Made by a program: the position numbers and the translations under genes. A stretch of 64,000 nt of DNA from Candidatus Altimarinota bacterium. Lineage in GTDB: Bacteria > Cyanobacteriota > Cyanobacteriia > Cyanobacteriales > Microcystaceae. Shown piece by piece: positions 8,894-17,877 of the stretch. Position 1 is the first letter of the stretch. Each line of letters begins with the position of its first letter. The notes beneath the pieces are model-generated. The model saw nothing but the letters and a program-made list of their open reading frames with translations, searched no databases and was not told where the DNA came from. The stretch spans positions 1-64,000 of the forward strand of contig JAAUUT010000011.1 in assembly GCA_012031035.1 (NCBI GenBank), written 5' to 3'.

Positions 8894-9769
8894 ATGAGAG
8901 AAAGAGGAAAATATACGAAGACACAAGAGCAGGTTAGGTTTTGGAATACTAGCGACTGCGGTAATGTTGAAATTATGCGTGCCACTTATGTAACGCATTC
9001 TTTTCCTCGGCACTCTCACGAGAGTTTTGGAATTGGCATTGTTGAAGATGGGGCACTAAAATATGCTCTCCAAGAGGGAACCCATGTTATTCCAACTGGC
9101 AATCTCGTTATCGTCAATCCTGGAGAAGTTCACTGGGGTCATGCAGCAGTTGATACGGGTTGGACGTATCGCATTTTTTATCCTGAAGTCGCTTTACTAG
9201 AAAAAGTCGTCTCGGAAGTTAGAGAGAGAAATTGCTATCTTCCCTATTTTCCGAATCCTAATATTCAAGATAAAAGCTTGGCTCCACTAGTTTTGAAGCT
9301 TTTAGATACTTTTGCAACACCTTGTAGCCTTTTAGAAAGAGAATCTCGCCTTTTAGGGGTATTAGCGCAATTAGTAACGAACTATGCTAGCGATCGCCCT
9401 TCTTTTAAAACTATCGGTCAAGAAAGTCGAGCCGTCAAGCTAGCACGAGAATATCTAGAAACAAATTCTGCTTATAATATTTCTCTCGAACAACTCGCTT
9501 GTCTTACTAACCTTAAACCACTGCGCCTTTTAAGAGTCTTTCGCAAAGAAATAGGGATACCGCCCCATGCTTATTTAACGCAAGTTCGCATCTTACGCGC
9601 CAAAAAACTTTTATCTCAAGGGATAACAATCGCTCAGGTAGCTTGGGAAACGGGTTTTGCCGATCAAAGTCACCTCAGCCGACATTTTAAGCGCCTTGTG
9701 GGAGTTTCTCCAGGACAGTATCAAAATTCAAAATTTAAAGTTCACAATGTTAGAAATTCAATTTTCTAG
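8894..9769 (+). CDS. AraC-family transcriptional regulator
   Basis: 291 residues: an N-terminal cupin ligand domain (HSFPRHSHESFGIGIVEDG, IPTGNLVIVNPGEVHWG) and a C-terminal pair of helix-turn-helix motifs (SLEQLACLTNLKPLRLLRVF, TIAQVAWETGFADQSHLSRHF) ending in the conserved GVSPGQY. AraC proteins of this AraC-ligand-binding type often control an adjacent exporter or enzyme. An AGGTGAG ribosome site precedes the ATG. The gene overlaps the following acetyltransferase start by 23 bases, so the two are co-transcribed. Inducer unknown. Confidence 0.88.
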   Translation: MRERGKYTKTQEQVRFWNTSDCGNVEIMRATYVTHSFPRHSHESFGIGIVEDGALKYALQEGTHVIPTGNLVIVNPGEVHWGHAAVDTGWTYRIFYPEVALLEKVVSEVRERNCYLPYFPNPNIQDKSLAPLVLKLLDTFATPCSLLERESRLLGVLAQLVTNYASDRPSFKTIGQESRAVKLAREYLETNSAYNISLEQLACLTNLKPLRLLRVFRKEIGIPPHAYLTQVRILRAKKLLSQGITIAQVAWETGFADQSHLSRHFKRLVGVSPGQYQNSKFKVHNVRNSIF

Positions 9770-10247
9770 TTATTTTCCAGGAGTAGTAGGTAAGATTGCC
9801 GAGGCTCATGCTACTTATTACTATCTCCATTGGGGATTAGATAAATCTTTTGAGACAGAAGTCGCTACAGAATTAGCAGAGTTTATCAGCGAGTTTGAGC
9901 CTGAAAGAGATGGTCTTTGGATAGCACTTTGGAAGAATAAATTTGTCGGTTCGATCGCGATCGATGGTCGAACAGCAAATATCGAAGGGGCGCGATTGCG
10001 TTGGTTTATTGTCTCTCCTGAGTTTCAAGGTTTAGGTGCTGGCAAAACACTAATCTCTCAAGCTGTCAATTTTTGCCAATCTAAACATTATTCGCGCGTC
10101 TATTTGTGGACTTTTCAAGGATTAAGTACAGCACGCTTGCTTTACGAACGTTTCGGTTTCTTTGTTTCTCAAGAAAATTTTGCCGATTTTGGGGGTCAAA
10201 AGTTAAGGTTACAGAAATTGGAATTGATTTTAGGCTCTAATCTTTAG
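9747..10247 (+). CDS. GNAT-family N-acetyltransferase
   Basis: Acetyl-CoA-dependent acyltransferase of about 166 residues. The acetyl-CoA loop is the V/I-S-PEFQGLGAGKTL segment (Q/R-x-x-G-x-G/A) with the later helix YERFGF. I choose ATG 9747 (MLEIQF) rather than the longer frame from 9657, which would lie inside the AraC coding region. Overlap with the upstream regulator suggests a two-gene unit in which the regulator controls the acetylation of a small molecule or peptide; that target is unknown. Confidence 0.8.
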   Translation: MLEIQFSSYFPGVVGKIAEAHATYYYLHWGLDKSFETEVATELAEFISEFEPERDGLWIALWKNKFVGSIAIDGRTANIEGARLRWFIVSPEFQGLGAGKTLISQAVNFCQSKHYSRVYLWTFQGLSTARLLYERFGFFVSQENFADFGGQKLRLQKLELILGSNL

Positions 10248-10322
10248 AAACAAGATTTAATAGGGGTTTTGGCGATTACACTCCGCGTAGCGGTAAAGTC
10301 GATCGCTCAAAGGGCGATCGCA

Positions 10323-10351
10323 TTGACACTTAACCGTCCAGACGGTATAGT
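10323..10351 (+). promoter_or_regulatory. sigma70 promoter with embedded operator
   Basis: TTGACA (10323-10328), 17-bp spacer, TATAGT (10346-10351): a near-consensus promoter. The spacer contains the palindrome ACCGTC-CA-GACGGT (10333-10346), a typical TetR-type operator between -35 and -10. The tetR start codon is 36 bases downstream, so the repressor very likely shuts off its own transcript and possibly the export genes after it. Confidence 0.8.
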
Positions 10352-10386
10352 AAAAATGAAGAAGACAATAAACGTCTGCCAAAAAT

Positions 10387-11001
10387 ATGGTCAATGTTCA
10401 GAAAACCAAGTCGCCCTTTCAAACCCGCGACACTATTTTGCAAGCTACCAGTCAAGTCATCCTTGACAAAGGCATAGAAGGGTTAACCTTAGATGCAGTT
10501 GCCAAAGAAGCAGGAGTGAGCAAAGGAGGGTTACTTTACCATTTCCCAAGTAAAGAAGCGCTCATTGTAGGTACAATCGCGAAATTAATTGACGACCACG
10601 AAACAGCATTACAACAAGAATTCGATCGCGATGAAAACCCAGGTACGTCCGGTCAATGGGTACGGGCGTATTTAAGAGCGACGCTGAATTATGATAAACA
10701 AGCATTGGCATTAATTGCCCCTTTAGCGCAAGCAGCTATTGCTAACCCAGACTTGTTAAAACCCGCACTCGACCTAGATAAACGCTGGCAGCAAAAACTC
10801 GAAGCAAGTGGTTTTGATTTAGTGGAGGCAACTATTATTCAACTCGCAATCGATGGTTTGTGGTTGAGCGAATCTTTTAATATAGGATCGCTTGAGGAAC
10901 CGTTGCGATCGCAAGTTATAGAGAAGCTTTTAGCGATGACTTATGGTAGGGGAATGGGAGAGACAATGGAGACAAGGGGACAAGGGGACAAGGGGGAATA
11001 A
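10387..11001 (+). CDS. TetR-family regulator heading the export gene group
   Basis: DNA-binding repressor of 204 residues. The helix-turn-helix is in IEGLTLDAVAKEAGVSKGG followed by LLYHFPSKEALI, as in the family. The C-terminal domain resembles the YkoM/TetR_C_37 group. The last dozen residues (ETRGQGDKGE) are encoded by a GACAAGGGG-type intergenic repeat, so the natural stop was probably a little earlier and the repeat has added a tail. It is transcribed in the same direction as the barrel protein and devBCA genes downstream. Confidence 0.88.
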   Translation: MVNVQKTKSPFQTRDTILQATSQVILDKGIEGLTLDAVAKEAGVSKGGLLYHFPSKEALIVGTIAKLIDDHETALQQEFDRDENPGTSGQWVRAYLRATLNYDKQALALIAPLAQAAIANPDLLKPALDLDKRWQQKLEASGFDLVEATIIQLAIDGLWLSESFNIGSLEEPLRSQVIEKLLAMTYGRGMGETMETRGQGDKGE

Positions 11002-11129
11002 TTCTTTCGATTTCCAACTTCTCCGAGCGAAGATAAAGCCTTTACAAAACTTCTTTTCATTCCTTATCACTTCGCTTAATGGGTTAACCGTTGGGCTAAA
11101 TTTCTTTGAACTAGAGAGAGTAAGAAGCT

Positions 11130-11672
11130 ATGCGCTCGGTTTTTGTTGAATCTGTTTCTAGAATACTTAGTTTGATAATAGTAGCAGTAGTTACTTCAGA
11201 TGATGGCTCGTTAGCTCAATCTAATCATATTGTCCAGTCTAACGAGGAGTCGGAATCTCGTTCTTCGCGTAGCTACATTGGTATTGGCGGTAACATCGGT
11301 TTTAGTGGCGGAAAAGATGGACTAGGAGAAGGTGGGATTGCTCTTGTGAGTAATTGGGCCCTAAATGATTTCCTATCGCTTCGCGGTGTCACTATCTTTA
11401 GTGATTCATTAGTGAGTACTACTGCTCTAACAATTGATTTTCCAATTGGAAAGCCGTCTGCTGAGGCAATTCAGTTCATTCCTTTTATTGGAGGTGGCAT
11501 ATTACTAACCAATAAAGATTATGACTTTGGCGACACGACAATTGATGGGTTAGTAACGGCAGGTATGGATATACGTTTGTCTTCTCATTGGATGACAACA
11601 ATAAACGTTAATGTCGGTCTAAGAGACGAAACGGATGTTGGAGTAGTGCTAGGGGTTGGATATAGTTTTTAG
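11130..11672 (+). CDS. small outer-membrane beta-barrel protein
   Basis: 180 residues with an N-terminal hydrophobic export signal (ILSLIIVAVV) and a probable cleavage before residue 31. The mature part consists of short alternating strands with many Gly, Ile and Val (YIGIGGNIGF, FIPFIGGGILL, GVVLGVGYSF) and ends in an aromatic residue, the usual outer-membrane assembly signal. This points to an 8-strand OmpA/OmpX-like barrel. It lies 18 bases before devB, so it may be the outer-membrane or accessory part of that exporter. No specific family is recognised. Confidence 0.65.
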   Translation: MRSVFVESVSRILSLIIVAVVTSDDGSLAQSNHIVQSNEESESRSSRSYIGIGGNIGFSGGKDGLGEGGIALVSNWALNDFLSLRGVTIFSDSLVSTTALTIDFPIGKPSAEAIQFIPFIGGGILLTNKDYDFGDTTIDGLVTAGMDIRLSSHWMTTINVNVGLRDETDVGVVLGVGYSF

Positions 11673-11689
11673 AACGTTAGAAAGTCACC

Positions 11690-12907
11690 ATGAACTTAGA
11701 AAAGTTACCAAAATCTTTCAATCGATCGCTACTGACTTGGATTATTACAGGGGGGGCGATCGCGGGTGGGATAGTTTATTATGGTATTTCCCAAACTAAC
11801 CAAGTACAAAAAACGCCTGAACCGATTCAAAAAGCGTCACTTCCGAGGCAAATAGTTGCTTTAGGGCGATTAGAACCAGAAAAAGAGGTAATTCGAGTAT
11901 CGGTTCCGGCAGCGCTTAGTAACGATCGCATCGCTCAACTATTGATAGAAAGGGGACAACGGGTAAAAACGGGTCAAGTTATTGCTATTTTAGATAGCCG
12001 CGATCGCCTGCAAGATGCTTTATTAGAAGCACAAAAAGATGTAAAAGTAGCGCAAACCAAACTGGCACAGGTAAAAGCGGGGGCTAAATCGGGCGAAATT
12101 GCCGCTCAAAAAGCTGAAATCGCTAATTTACAGGCACAGTTGCAAGGCGATATGGCAACACAACAAGCAACGATTACTCGCTGGCAATCGGAAGTTAATA
12201 ATGCCCAAGCAGACTACAATCGCTATCAATCTCTCCATCAAGAAGGCGCTATTTCATCCTCAGAATTCGATCGCAGACAACTTGCTTTACAAACTGCCCA
12301 AGCACAACTCAATGAAGCACAGGCTAATAAAGAACGCACTGAAGACACCTTACAAAAACAGATTCAATCGGCGAAAGCCACTTTAAGTCAAATTGCTGAG
12401 GTGCGTCCCGTTGATGTAGAAGCTGCCCAAGCTGAGGTAGATAAAGCGATCGCAACCGTTCGACGCGCCGAATCCGAACTCAAACAAGCATCCGTGCGAT
12501 CGCCGATGGCAGGTAGAATTTTAGAAATTTATGCTAAACCGGGAGAAGTGGTTGGTAATAATGGCATTGCCAACTTAGGACAAACCGACCAAATGCAGGT
12601 TGTCGCCGAAGTTTATCAAAGCGATATCGATTTAGTGCGTGTCGGTCAACAGGTGACGGTGACAGGTGAGTCTTTTGCCCCAGAATTACGGGGTACTGTC
12701 CGTCAAATTGGTTTAGAAGTCACTCAGCAAGAAGTTTTTAGCAACCAACCAGGAGAAAATCTCGACCAACGAGTTATCAAAGTCAGAATTCGCATCGATC
12801 CCAAAGATAGTCAGCGCGTTGCAGGTTTAACGAATTTACAAGTAAAAGTCGCCATTCAACCTTTCACTTCCAAAGACGATCGGCGTTTTGCAAGTTTCAC
12901 TAATTAA
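11690..12907 (+). CDS. devB: HlyD/DevB-type membrane fusion protein
   Basis: Periplasmic adaptor that links an inner-membrane ABC exporter to an outer-membrane channel. 405 residues: one N-terminal membrane segment (LTWIITGGAIAGGIVYYGI), a biotinyl-lipoyl half (VALGRLEPEKEV, RGQRVKTGQVIAILDSRD), a long alpha-helical coiled coil (about residues 120-270, rich in Gln, Ala and Glu), the second lipoyl half (MAGRILEIYAKPGEVV) and a beta-barrel domain. The DevB subgroup is defined by partnership with DevC and DevA, both found downstream. In filamentous relatives DevBCA exports heterocyst glycolipids; homologues also occur in non-heterocystous strains with other cargo. Confidence 0.88.
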   Translation: MNLEKLPKSFNRSLLTWIITGGAIAGGIVYYGISQTNQVQKTPEPIQKASLPRQIVALGRLEPEKEVIRVSVPAALSNDRIAQLLIERGQRVKTGQVIAILDSRDRLQDALLEAQKDVKVAQTKLAQVKAGAKSGEIAAQKAEIANLQAQLQGDMATQQATITRWQSEVNNAQADYNRYQSLHQEGAISSSEFDRRQLALQTAQAQLNEAQANKERTEDTLQKQIQSAKATLSQIAEVRPVDVEAAQAEVDKAIATVRRAESELKQASVRSPMAGRILEIYAKPGEVVGNNGIANLGQTDQMQVVAEVYQSDIDLVRVGQQVTVTGESFAPELRGTVRQIGLEVTQQEVFSNQPGENLDQRVIKVRIRIDPKDSQRVAGLTNLQVKVAIQPFTSKDDRRFASFTN

Positions 12908-12930
12908 ATTAACTAATTCGATTTTAAATT

Positions 12931-13146
12931 ATGTCTTGCAAATTATTTTTTCTCTGGTGTCGTTTCTTACGACAAAAAACAAAAACCCATCCTTTGACGA
13001 GTTTTGCGATCGCGGCTTGCAAGTGGTTTTGGGTTAATGAAATCGAAAAGGAACGTCAAACCCTTTGTCTTCTCTTTGCTTTGTGTCAAATTAACTGGAT
13101 AAACATTTACGAAATTCTAGAAGATATGATTCGCTATCCCATGTAA
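12931..13146 (+). CDS. small hypothetical ORF between devB and devC
   Basis: 71 codons, starting 23 bases after devB and ending 6 bases before devC, so the tight spacing argues that it is translated. Rich in Cys, Trp and Phe (FFLWCRF, AACKWFWVNE, LFALCQINWINIYEIL) with a C-terminal acidic helix. No family recognised. It could be a small accessory protein of the exporter or a leftover open frame. The tight packing supports a gene, the lack of homology recall does not. Confidence 0.45.
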   Translation: MSCKLFFLWCRFLRQKTKTHPLTSFAIAACKWFWVNEIEKERQTLCLLFALCQINWINIYEILEDMIRYPM

Positions 13147-13152
13147 AAACTT

Positions 13153-14319
13153 ATGTTTAAAAAACTCTTTCGCAAAACACCTCTAGCATGGTTGCAACTA
13201 AAACGAGAAAAAACGCGCCTTGCAGTAGCCTTAGCAGGAATTGCATTTGCAGATATTTTGATGTTTTTTCAATTAGGATTACTAGAAGCACTTTTTGATT
13301 CTGTTGCTAAACCCTATAGCACTCTCCAAGGAGATCTATTTATCATCGATCCCTTATTTGAAAGCTTGATGGTGATTAGAAGTTTTCCGAGAGATCGATT
13401 GTATCAAGCCGCCGGGGTGCAAGGAGTTGAGTCAGTTGATTATATGTACATCGACCAGGGAGAATGGCGCAATCCCCAAACCCTTAAAAATCAAGCAACA
13501 ATGGTTTTTGCCATCGATCCCGATACATCTTCGATGTCATTACCAGACGTGCGATCGCATTTAAACGAACTAAAATTATTAAATCGAATTTTATACGACC
13601 GAGCGGGGCAAGCAAGTTTATTTGGAGACATCACCGAACAGCTTCAGCGATATCCTTCGGTTCCCATCCAGTTCAACGATATTCAAACTCAAGTTGTTGG
13701 AACCTTTGTCTTGGGGGCATCTTTTACCGCTAATGGAAACATTATTACCAGCCATTCGACCTTTCTACATCTCTTTCCTAAACGCGATCGCGACGAGATA
13801 GATATTGGCATTATTAAACTCAAACCAGGGACAGATATCAAGCGGGTTCAATCCACCATGCGATCGACCTTTGATGATGTTTTAATCCTCACCTATGACG
13901 AGTTTGTCAAACATGAAAAGCAATATTGGGAAACAACTAGCCCAATTGGATTTCTGTTCGGTTTTGGGGCTGCCATTGGATTTGTGGTGGGAACAGTTAT
14001 TGTTTATCAAATTCTTTATTCTGATGTTTCCGACCACTTACCAGAGTATGCCACCCTTAAAGCCATGGGTTATGGCGATCGCTATCTAATGGGCGTTCTC
14101 ATCCAAGAATCTCTAATTATGGCAGTTTTAGGGTTTATTCCAGGGTTTGCGATTTCGTTAGGACTGTATCACATCGCAACAGCAGTAACCTTTATTCCCG
14201 TAACGATGAGTGTTAATCGTGCCACTTTGGTACTGACGTTGACAATCGTTATGTGCGTTGCCTCCGGTGGTATTGCCATGCGGAAGCTACAAGCCGCCGA
14301 CCCCGCCGACATTTTTTGA
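13153..14319 (+). CDS. devC: DevC-type ABC exporter permease
   Basis: Inner-membrane permease of the MacB/FtsX type. 388 residues: a first membrane helix (VALAGIAFADILMFFQLGLLEALF), a large periplasmic domain, then three helices near the C-terminus (SPIGFLFGFGAAIGFVVGTVIVYQIL, ESLIMAVLGFIPGFAISLGL, VLTLTIVMCVASGGI). The segment EYATLKAMGYGDRYL between helices is conserved in DevC and contacts the ATPase. Together with DevB and DevA it forms an ATP-driven complex exporting a lipid-like or small molecule. The cargo cannot be deduced. Confidence 0.9.
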   Translation: MFKKLFRKTPLAWLQLKREKTRLAVALAGIAFADILMFFQLGLLEALFDSVAKPYSTLQGDLFIIDPLFESLMVIRSFPRDRLYQAAGVQGVESVDYMYIDQGEWRNPQTLKNQATMVFAIDPDTSSMSLPDVRSHLNELKLLNRILYDRAGQASLFGDITEQLQRYPSVPIQFNDIQTQVVGTFVLGASFTANGNIITSHSTFLHLFPKRDRDEIDIGIIKLKPGTDIKRVQSTMRSTFDDVLILTYDEFVKHEKQYWETTSPIGFLFGFGAAIGFVVGTVIVYQILYSDVSDHLPEYATLKAMGYGDRYLMGVLIQESLIMAVLGFIPGFAISLGLYHIATAVTFIPVTMSVNRATLVLTLTIVMCVASGGIAMRKLQAADPADIF

Positions 14320-14333
14320 GTTTAAAGTACAAA

Positions 14334-14360
14334 GTACGTCTAAGGACGGGCTACGCCAAC
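14334..14360. repeat. dispersed repeat, inverse copy of 28084-28111
   Basis: The reverse complement reads GTTGGCGTAGCCCGTCC then TTAGACGTAC; 28084-28111 has the same with one extra C. It lies in the 167-bp gap between devC and devA, together with AGTTCAGTAGTCAGGAGTTC-like simple repeats. Such short palindrome-prone repeats are common between cyanobacterial genes. Confidence 0.7.
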
Positions 14361-14486
14361 AAAGTTCAAAAATTTAGAAGTTCAGTAGTCAGGAGTTCGG
14401 TGAAAAGGAAACAGAAGGAAATATATCAGTTTCTCCCCGTCTCCCCGTCTCCCCCACTCCCCCACCCTCCTACTTCCCAATGACCA

Positions 14487-15209
14487 ATGACTAATTTAGT
14501 TATTTCAGCCAGCCATCTCAATCATTATTTCGGTCAAGGCGAACTTCGCAAACAAGTTTTATTTGATATCAATCTCGATATTTATGCAGGCGAAATTGTC
14601 ATTATGACCGGGCCTTCGGGTTCGGGAAAAACCACTCTCCTTACTTTAATGGGTGGCTTGCGTTCTGCTCAAGAAGGAAGTCTCAAAATTTTAGATCGAG
14701 AACTTCGAGGAGCAACTAAACAAGAACTCACCAAACTTCGCCGCAATATTGGTTATATCTTCCAAGCACATAACTTGTTGACATTTCTAACAGCTAAACA
14801 AAACGTCAAGATGTCGCTTGAATTGCACGAAGAAATGCTCGGTCGCGATATGGATAAAATAGCCACTTCTATGTTAGAAACCGTTGGCTTAGGAAATCGA
14901 GTTAATTACTATGCCGACAGTTTATCGGGAGGACAAAAACAACGAGTTGCGATCGCCCGTGCCCTTATCAGTCATCCTAAAATTGTTTTAGCAGACGAAC
15001 CAACCGCCGCCCTCGATAAAAAATCAGGGCGCGACGTAGTAGAAATTATGCAGCGATTAGCCCAAGAACAAGGCTGTACTATTTTGCTCGTCACCCACGA
15101 TAACCGCATTCTCGACATCGCAGATCGCATTATTTACATGGAAGACGGTCGTTTAATTACTAGTTTGGAAGAGATAGCGAAAAGCGATCGCGTACCAGAG
15201 ATAGAGTAA
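14487..15209 (+). CDS. devA: DevA-type ABC exporter ATPase
   Basis: Cytoplasmic ATP-binding subunit, 240 residues. Walker A GPSGSGKTTLL (about 43-53), Q-loop IFQAHNLL, signature LSGGQKQRVAIARAL, Walker B IVLADEPTAALD and switch His in VTHD are all intact. It is the LolD/MacB-like subgroup that pairs with DevC. The gap to devC is long (167 bp) and filled with repeats, but orientation and family match make one export unit. Confidence 0.92.
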   Translation: MTNLVISASHLNHYFGQGELRKQVLFDINLDIYAGEIVIMTGPSGSGKTTLLTLMGGLRSAQEGSLKILDRELRGATKQELTKLRRNIGYIFQAHNLLTFLTAKQNVKMSLELHEEMLGRDMDKIATSMLETVGLGNRVNYYADSLSGGQKQRVAIARALISHPKIVLADEPTAALDKKSGRDVVEIMQRLAQEQGCTILLVTHDNRILDIADRIIYMEDGRLITSLEEIAKSDRVPEIE

Positions 15210-15240
15210 TAACTTATAGTTATTACAAATAGTCATTAAG

Positions 15241-16158
15241 ATGGAATTCCGCCAACTCAAATGTTTCATTGCAGTTGCTCAAGAACTGCATTTTGGTCGT
15301 GCTGCCGAGTCATTACACTTGAGCCAACCTGCATTAAGCAAACAAATTCAGGCGTTAGAGAACAGCCTAGAAATCCAATTGCTTGAGAGAACAAAACATT
15401 ATTGTAAACTCACTTCTGCGGGACAGAAATTCTTAGAAACAGCACGTCGAGTTCTACACGACTTAGAGGAAGGCATACAAGTTACGAGACAGGTCGCTGA
15501 CGGACAAATTGGTAAAGTAAGAATAGGCTTGACTGAAGCGACGCTGTTTTGCCTAGCGCCATCGATTTTGAGAACTTACCGAGAACGTTATCCACAGGTC
15601 GATCTAATTCTAACCAGTGGTGGAACGGAAACCAATGTGGAAGCACTCCGTACTTACCAAATCGATCTTGGATTCGTTTATCTCCCCATTCGCGAACCTA
15701 CTCTTTCTGTGTACCCTTTATACGAAGAAAATTACATCGTGGCACTGCCCGCATTGCATCGTTTGGCTAGGCAAAAACAGATATTGCTCCAGTCTCTCGC
15801 TAACGAACCAATGATTTTTTATCCGCGATCGCTTGCTCCCGTTCTATATGCTAACTTCATTAAATGTTGCGAGCAAGCCGGATTTGCACCCAACATCGTG
15901 CAAGAAGCCGAACTCGCTCAAACTCGCTTAGGACTGACGGCGGCGGGGGTTGGAATTACTTTTGTTCTCGCCGATATGCAAAATTTGAACGCCAAAGGAG
16001 TCGTTTACCGACCTTTAATCGGAGACTTTCCCACCTTAAAACTGGCTATAGCGCAGCGACAGACAGAATCCTCATCAGTCGTGCATGAATTCGTCAAGGT
16101 ATTCAAGACAACGGCATTTTCAAAAAGTAGAATAGCAAGTCCTAAACTAGATATTTGA
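15241..16158 (+). CDS. LysR-family transcriptional regulator
   Basis: 305 residues. N-terminal winged helix: MEFRQLKCFIAVAQELHFGRAAESLHLSQPALSKQIQALE (given here as family-typical, key part AAESLHLSQPALSKQI at about 20-35). The effector domain follows (GKVRIGLTEATLF, GLTAAGVGITFV). Starts 31 bases after devA and precedes the iron permease by a short gap, all on the plus strand, so it may belong to either unit. The effector is unknown; CbbR/BenM-like sequence features suggest a small-molecule effector. Confidence 0.85.
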   Translation: MEFRQLKCFIAVAQELHFGRAAESLHLSQPALSKQIQALENSLEIQLLERTKHYCKLTSAGQKFLETARRVLHDLEEGIQVTRQVADGQIGKVRIGLTEATLFCLAPSILRTYRERYPQVDLILTSGGTETNVEALRTYQIDLGFVYLPIREPTLSVYPLYEENYIVALPALHRLARQKQILLQSLANEPMIFYPRSLAPVLYANFIKCCEQAGFAPNIVQEAELAQTRLGLTAAGVGITFVLADMQNLNAKGVVYRPLIGDFPTLKLAIAQRQTESSSVVHEFVKVFKTTAFSKSRIASPKLDI

Positions 16159-16194
16159 TGGGTCTTACACCCATGATTGACTAATCGGGACAGA

Positions 16195-17877
16195 ATGACA
16201 GAACCTAACTCAGCCAAACTAAAAAATCGTCAACTTCTCAACCGCGTATACTTCAATGGCTGGACGATACTAGTAATCGCGATCGCAACTCTCATTGCTA
16301 CCCCCGTTCTTTTCGTTTTAGGTAGCATCGTTTATCCTTCTGGTGAAATCTGGCAACAGTTAGCCGCTACAGTTTTAGGCGATTACATCCTCAACTCGCT
16401 TTGGTTAATGGTTGGGGTTGGAATCGGGGTCGTCGTCATCGGCGTAGGAACGGCGTGGTTAGTAACTATGTGTCGCTTTTGGGGAAGTCGGCTGTTTGAA
16501 TGGGCCCTATTGCTTCCTTTAGCCGCTCCAGCTTATCTACTCGCCTATACTTATACCGATATGCTGGAATTTTACGGCCCGGTGCAAACGTGGCTGAGAA
16601 TGCTATTTGGGTGGAGTAGTGCGGGAGATTATTGGTTTCCTAGCATTCGTACCCTCTGGGGCGCGATCGCGATGTTAATCTTAGTTTTGTATCCCTACGT
16701 TTACTTGCTAGCGCGGGTTGCTTTTCTAGAACAATCCCTTTGTACTTTAGAGGCTAGTCGTTCCCTCGGTTGCAATCCTTGGAATAGCTTTTTTACTGTA
16801 GCATTACCCCTTGCTCGTCCCGCGATCGCCGCAGGTTTGGCATTAGCCGAAATGGAAACACTCAACGACTTCGGAACGGTTCAGTATTTCGGGGTCAATA
16901 CCTTTACGACAGGCATTTATAGCACTTGGTTTGGAATGGGAGAACGAGTAGCAGCGGCACAATTAGCAGCCTGTTTGATGCTTTTTGTCCTTGTTTTAAT
17001 CTTGCTCGAAAAATGGTCGCGTCGCCAAGCGCGTTATTACCAAACTGCTAGTCAACAACATCAATTGCCTAAATATCAACTGGGTTTCGTGCGTGGTGTT
17101 TTAGCTTGGATTGCTTGTTTTGTGCCTTTCGCCTTGGGATTTCTCGTACCAGGCATCTATTTGTTATGTATGACTATCAGCAATGCCGAAGAAACTCTCA
17201 ACGACAGCTTTTTTGAACTTGCTACTAACAGTTTCATTTTAGCAATCCTCAGCGCGGCGATCGCAATGCTATTTTCATTGATGATGGCTTATGGAGAGCG
17301 CTTACAACCCAATTTAGGAATGCGCTTGGCGATACGTATTGCCTCGATGGGTTATGCAATTCCTGGTTCGGTTATTGCCGTTGGCGTACTCATTCCGATG
17401 GGACATTTCGATAATGCTCTCGATAGCTGGATGCGATCGACCTTGGGTATTTCTACGGGACTGCTGTTAAGTGGGACGATAACTGCTTTGATTTATGCTT
17501 ATTTGGTGCGTTTTTTGGCAGTGGCTTTGGGTGCGGTTGAGTCTAGTTTAAACAAGATAAAACCTTCTTTAGACGATGCTGCTCGCAGTTTGGGCTACAA
17601 TGCCACAAGCACATTAGTTAAAGTCCACGTTCCTTTAATGTCGGGCGGAATGTTAACAGCAGCGATGCTCGTTTTTGTGGACGTAATGAAAGAATTATCC
17701 GCTACTTTAGTCATTCGTCCCTTTAACTTCGATACCTTAGCCGTGCGCGTTTATCAATATGCCTCTGACGAACGACTTGTAGAAGCCTCTGCACCCGCTT
17801 TGGCGATCGTTGTAGTCGGAATAATACCAGTAATTTTCTTGAGTTGGAGAATTGCCAAATCTCGTTCTACGACTTAA
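16195..17877 (+). CDS. futB: ferric iron ABC transporter permease (FutB/FbpB type)
   Basis: Inner-membrane permease with two fused permease domains, about 560 residues and 12 predicted helices. Each half has the EAA loop that contacts the ATPase (EASRSLGCNPWNSFFTVALPLARP and DAARSLGYNATSTLVKVHVPL, quoted for the core ARSLG). PLAAPAYLLAYTYTDML and the half-repeat layout fit FbpB/SfuB/FutB. It should take Fe3+ from a periplasmic FutA-like protein and use a FutC ATPase; neither is in this window. I start it at ATG 16195; the frame could begin at TTG 16177. Confidence 0.85.
   Translation: MTEPNSAKLKNRQLLNRVYFNGWTILVIAIATLIATPVLFVLGSIVYPSGEIWQQLAATVLGDYILNSLWLMVGVGIGVVVIGVGTAWLVTMCRFWGSRLFEWALLLPLAAPAYLLAYTYTDMLEFYGPVQTWLRMLFGWSSAGDYWFPSIRTLWGAIAMLILVLYPYVYLLARVAFLEQSLCTLEASRSLGCNPWNSFFTVALPLARPAIAAGLALAEMETLNDFGTVQYFGVNTFTTGIYSTWFGMGERVAAAQLAACLMLFVLVLILLEKWSRRQARYYQTASQQHQLPKYQLGFVRGVLAWIACFVPFALGFLVPGIYLLCMTISNAEETLNDSFFELATNSFILAILSAAIAMLFSLMMAYGERLQPNLGMRLAIRIASMGYAIPGSVIAVGVLIPMGHFDNALDSWMRSTLGISTGLLLSGTITALIYAYLVRFLAVALGAVESSLNKIKPSLDDAARSLGYNATSTLVKVHVPLMSGGMLTAAMLVFVDVMKELSATLVIRPFNFDTLAVRVYQYASDERLVEASAPALAIVVVGIIPVIFLSWRIAKSRSTT

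Noticed and set aside
11690-15209. DevBCA as evidence of a heterocyst-forming strain
   Set aside because: DevBCA homologues are also in non-heterocystous cyanobacteria, and no other heterocyst gene was seen.
16177-17877. Using TTG 16177 as the start of the iron permease
   Set aside because: ATG 16195 lies just downstream and matches usual N-termini better.
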